Of a stretch of DNA of 47,995 nt, positions 47,855 to 47,995 are shown piece after piece. Source of the DNA: Bacteroidaceae bacterium (GTDB lineage Bacteria > Bacteroidota > Bacteroidia > Bacteroidales > Bacteroidaceae); the NCBI GenBank assembly GCA_017465905.1, contig JAFTVE010000042.1, positions 1 to 47,995 of the forward strand. Direction: 5' to 3'. The position numbers and the translations under genes were made by a program. A model generated the notes under the pieces. That model searched no databases and was not told the origin of the DNA. It was given only the letters and a program-made list of their open reading frames with translations. Position 1 is the first letter of the stretch; each line of letters begins with the position of its first letter.

Positions 47855-47995
47855 CAGGGAATACGCATTATAAATTTGGTTTATTTCTCGCAGATAATCA
47901 ACCTTTTGCCTCACGCAGACTCCGCAGACTTACGCAGAATTTGCGAGTCGCTTCGCCCTCGCTGCCATCCGGACGGTACACGCGCCGACGCGGTA
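47855..47995 (-). repeat. 141-bp long inverted repeat, arm 2 (runs off the window)
   Basis: Reverse complement of 17232-17372 with about one mismatch. Its inner boundary is sharp and overlaps the hairpin CCCTG/CAGGG (47839-47859). It continues past the window end. Confidence 0.9.

Overview
The window looks like a chromosomal segment of a Bacteroidales bacterium (Bacteroides/Prevotella-type; I cannot fix the genus). The evidence is SusC/SusD outer-membrane genes, GLPGLI, DUF4843 and DUF4831 family proteins, TlpA-like lipoproteins, a DsbD homologue with the Bacteroidetes layout, and several promoters of the Bacteroidetes type (TTTG, about 19 bases, TAnnTTTG). I saw no rRNA, tRNA, CRISPR array or transposase gene.

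Layout. 1-2776 (minus): two paralogous TlpA-like lipoproteins with an almost identical leader. 3380-5101 (plus): an MntA/HepT-type nucleotidyltransferase-HEPN pair followed by a membrane-anchored winged-helix regulator. 5264-16480 (minus): an uptake operon running esterase-like hydrolase, truncated TlpA-like protein, SusC, SusD, DUF4843 lipoprotein, PKD-like lipoprotein. No glycoside hydrolase is present, so peptide or another non-glycan substrate is more likely. 16481-17790: a 1.3-kb noncoding island packed with repeats. 17791-23390 (minus): TonB-dependent/GLPGLI pair, a second nucleotidyltransferase-HEPN pair and a second membrane-anchored HTH regulator. 24015-30474: DsbD, PrmA, an unusual His/aromatic/Ser-rich exported protein and a FadL-like porin. 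30633-35663 (minus): Kbl, LOG family, DUF4831, periplasmic thioredoxin, NnrD. 35791-41178 (plus): housekeeping operon hpt-adk-obgE-small basic protein-metH. 41221-47634 (minus): Dna2-like nuclease-helicase, lytic transglycosylase, udk, nadE.

The least explained material is the noncoding DNA: (i) a 185-bp MITE-like element with 20-bp terminal inverted repeats, in two full copies and one end fragment; (ii) a 141-bp near-perfect inverted repeat separated by 30 kb (17232-17372 and 47855-47995); (iii) a 40-bp inverted repeat bracketing a 947-bp noncoding island that contains a 22-bp tandem array with a 42-bp palindrome; (iv) a 9-bp tandem unit, TCNGAGNNN, found inside dsbD, inside metH and between udk and nadE; (v) a palindromic insert in frame in metH. 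Recurring themes among the genes are envelope redox proteins (TlpA, DsbD, thioredoxin) and the pairing of each nucleotidyltransferase/HEPN module with a membrane-bound HTH regulator.
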